Shown in pieces: positions 6,297 through 7,409 of a DNA stretch of 7,409 nt. The stretch spans positions 1 through 7,409 of the forward strand of contig JAIEIQ010000250.1 of assembly GCA_029065305.1 (NCBI GenBank), in the 5' to 3' direction. A program made the position numbers and the translations under genes. Source of the stretch: Oscillospiraceae bacterium (GTDB lineage: Bacteria > Bacillota > Clostridia > Oscillospirales > Oscillospiraceae). Positions within the stretch are counted from its first letter, which is position 1. Every line of letters starts with the position of its first letter. The notes beneath the pieces were generated by a model. It searched no databases, had not been told where the DNA came from, and saw nothing but the letters and a program-made list of their open reading frames with translations.

Positions 6297-6338
6297 GGGC
6301 CCCCGGTCCGTCTGTCTCGGCAGACGGACCGGGGGCCC
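6297..6338. repeat. Perfect 18-bp inverted repeat between convergent genes; possible bidirectional terminator
   Basis: GGGCCCCCGGTCCGTCTG (6297-6314) is the exact reverse complement of 6321-6338, with the 6-nt loop TCTCGG. It lies between the HAD gene (+, ends 6228) and the amidohydrolase gene (-, stop at 6347-6349). On the + strand a T6 run (6353-6358) comes 14 nt after the hairpin. On the - strand only TTT lies within the first few bases after it, with a T5 run about 20 nt on. The stem is extremely stable, but the T-tracts are displaced from the canonical position. It may be a transcription barrier, an mRNA 3'-end stabiliser or a dispersed palindromic repeat of the genome. The rest of the 6229-6346 gap shows nothing else I recognise. 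Confidence 0.8.
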
Positions 6339-6346
6339 GCACACAA

Positions 6347-7156
6347 TCACAGTTTTTTGTAGTGGTAGAACCGGGCGAAGTTGTGAAACAGGATATCCTC
6401 CAGAAAGTCCTCCTCCAGCCCCAGCCCCATCGCCTTCTCCAGCTCCTTTTTCGGGCACCAGATGGGGTAGTCGGACCCAAAGAACACATGCCCGGGGTCG
6501 TACTCCCGGAGAATGGGGTACAGCGGCCCCTTGTCCTCCACGTAGCTGAAGGAGGAGCTGATGTCGGTGTACATGTTCTCCAGCCTGGCGATAGGCCGGA
6601 TCTTCTCAATATCCCAGTCCCCCCAGTTCCCCAGATGGGCGGCAATGCACCGCAGCCTGGGAAACGTCCTGGCAATGGGCAGCATCCGCCTGGGCCCGGA
6701 CACATTCACTCTGGGGTCCCCCATGTGGGCGATGAGGAACATGTCGGTTTTCTCCATCTCCTCGTACATAGGGAACATCCGCTCATCGTCCAGCACAAAG
6801 TGCTGGAACTCCGGATGAATCTTCACCCCGAAGATCCCGTGCTCCCGCATCCAGGCAAGCTCGCCCCTGTAGTCCTCGTACTCCGCGTGGAGGGTCCCGC
6901 AGGGGATAAACCTGGGCTGTTTGAGGGCCTCCTCCCAGATATACCGGTTGATGTGCTCCACCTGATGGGCGGTGGTAGCGGCGGAGAAGACCATGGCGTA
7001 GTCGATCCCCGCCCCCTCCAGGGTCTCCACCAGCTCCCCCACGCTGCCGTAGTGGTTGGGGGGCTCCGGCAGGTCGAAGTAGTCCGCCGTAGCCACCGTG
7101 GCCTTGGCGGCGATCTTGTCGGGGAAGATGTGGGTGTGCATGTCGATGACTCTCAT
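6347..7156 (-). CDS. Metal-dependent amidohydrolase (amidohydrolase 2 / ACMSD-like family)
   Basis: The 269-residue product has a TIM-barrel amidohydrolase signature. Motifs: DMHTH (residues 5-9, metal ligands His7 and His9), GVKIHPEFQ (110-118), LIAHMGD (141-147, His144), CIAAHLGN (170-177, His174) and FFGSDYPI (225-232, Asp229). This pattern fits PF04909-type enzymes, which include decarboxylases such as ACMSD and gamma-resorcylate decarboxylase, and also hydrolases; the substrate is unknown. The start at 7156 is chosen because AAGGAG (complement of 7165-7170) lies 8 nt upstream and because the metal motif then begins at residue 5. A start at 7198 would add 14 residues, contains this ribosome binding site inside the coding region and overlaps the candidate promoter. 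It converges on the HAD gene and follows the YfcC-type transporter gene by 54 nt. Confidence 0.88.
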   Translation of the reverse strand: MRVIDMHTHIFPDKIAAKATVATADYFDLPEPPNHYGSVGELVETLEGAGIDYAMVFSAATTAHQVEHINRYIWEEALKQPRFIPCGTLHAEYEDYRGELAWMREHGIFGVKIHPEFQHFVLDDERMFPMYEEMEKTDMFLIAHMGDPRVNVSGPRRMLPIARTFPRLRCIAAHLGNWGDWDIEKIRPIARLENMYTDISSSFSYVEDKGPLYPILREYDPGHVFFGSDYPIWCPKKELEKAMGLGLEEDFLEDILFHNFARFYHYKKL

Positions 7157-7188
7157 AGCGCCGTCTCCTTCGCGGTTTACTGCGTTCC

Positions 7189-7217
7189 AGTATAACACAG
7201 GACCCGGCTGCTAGAAA
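7189..7217 (-). promoter_or_regulatory. Candidate extended -10 promoter for the amidohydrolase gene
   Basis: On the - strand, TGTTATACT (7189-7197) reads as an extended -10 element (TGN followed by TATACT, five of six consensus bases). At 17-bp spacing the -35 position holds TTTCTA (7212-7217), which matches only three of six. Extended -10 promoters tolerate a poor -35. The element lies in the 54-nt gap after the transporter stop codon and about 33 nt before the amidohydrolase ATG, leaving a short 5' leader. It is plausible but unproven. Confidence 0.45.
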
Positions 7218-7409
7218 ACGGCGGATACCGCCAAAAATGCGATGGACAGCAGGAAAAATACTAGTATCAATTTCCATACGAACCGAATCCACCGGTCATA
7301 GGGCACCCCGCCCAGCGCCAGTCCGCCCATCACCACGGCGGCGGTGGGGGTGATCATATTCACCAGCCCCGACGCGGACTGAAACGCGGTGACAATCAGC
7401 TCCCCGCCC
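7211..7409 (-). CDS. YfcC/DcuC-type membrane transporter, C-terminal fragment
   Basis: Only the last 65 codons plus the stop are in the window; the gene continues beyond the right edge. The peptide contains QSASGLVNMITPTAAVVMGG, then a conserved-looking GVPYDRWIRFVWKL. It ends in a strongly hydrophobic terminal segment of about 20 residues (ILVFFLLSIAFLAVSAVF). The S-G-L-V-N-x-I-T-P-T pattern followed by V-P-Y-x-x-W-x-x-F-x-W-K is characteristic of YfcC family proteins (DcuC/AbgT-like anaerobic C4-dicarboxylate or amino-acid carriers of the inner membrane). The substrate is not predictable. No terminator separates it from the amidohydrolase gene 54 nt downstream, so the two may share transcripts. 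Confidence 0.7.
   Translation of the reverse strand, partial: GGELIVTAFQSASGLVNMITPTAAVVMGGLALGGVPYDRWIRFVWKLILVFFLLSIAFLAVSAVF

Noticed and set aside
4549..6705. Open frame of 718 codons on the - strand spanning divIVA, the HAD gene and part of the amidohydrolase
   Set aside because: It is antisense to two well-supported genes and out of frame with a third. Its translation is low-complexity (Gly/Pro/Leu/His/Arg-rich), as expected for shadow frames in GC-rich DNA.
6233..7195. Open frame of 320 codons on the + strand antisense to the amidohydrolase
   Set aside because: The amidohydrolase on the other strand has full metal-binding motifs and a ribosome binding site. This frame has no recognisable domain and crosses the palindromic hairpin.

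Overview
The window is a GC-rich (visibly well above 60% GC) piece of a bacterial chromosome. It most resembles a high-GC member of the clostridial Firmicutes, of the Oscillospiraceae type (Flavonifractor, Lawsonibacter, Oscillibacter and relatives). The reasons are the gene set and order (mutL-miaA-hfq, then yggS-sepF-divIVA with a HlyD-like protein in between), a Gram-positive-type Hfq, a Gram-positive SepF/DivIVA pair, and strong AGGAGG-type ribosome binding sites. The genus assignment is inference; no rRNA or other marker is present.

Layout. Positions 1-5298 hold seven closely spaced genes on the + strand: the 3' end of mutL (mismatch repair endonuclease), miaA (tRNA A37 prenylation), hfq (RNA chaperone), a HlyD-like membrane-anchored adaptor protein, yggS/ylmE (PLP-binding protein), sepF and divIVA. 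Gaps are -1 to 54 nt, and the block closes with a clear intrinsic terminator at 5306-5340. The first part is the classic mutL-miaA-hfq housekeeping block. The second matches the ylm/div cell-division cluster of Gram-positive bacteria. The two are joined by the HlyD-like gene, which has no visible transporter partner. After the terminator a HAD-superfamily phosphatase gene (5383-6228, GTG start) is read on the + strand. It converges with an amidohydrolase gene on the - strand (6347-7156). A perfect 18-bp inverted repeat (6297-6338) separates the two. The right edge holds the last 65 codons of a YfcC-type membrane transporter on the - strand, upstream of the amidohydrolase.

How the genes work together. 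SepF (membrane tether and polymer organiser for FtsZ), DivIVA (curvature-sensing coiled coil at septum and poles) and YggS (PLP homeostasis, habitually next to sepF) form the division part. MutL, MiaA and Hfq cover replication fidelity, translation fidelity and RNA regulation. The most notable non-coding signal is a short AT-rich island (29% GC over 3831-3910, my hand count) inside the GC-rich yggS gene. It contains a near-consensus sigma-A promoter, TTGACA-N17-GATAAT, placed to drive sepF-divIVA independently of the upstream housekeeping genes. No mobile element, CRISPR array, tRNA or rRNA was seen. I see no convincing novel defence or biosynthetic system; the HlyD-like protein in the division cluster is the best candidate for undescribed biology.
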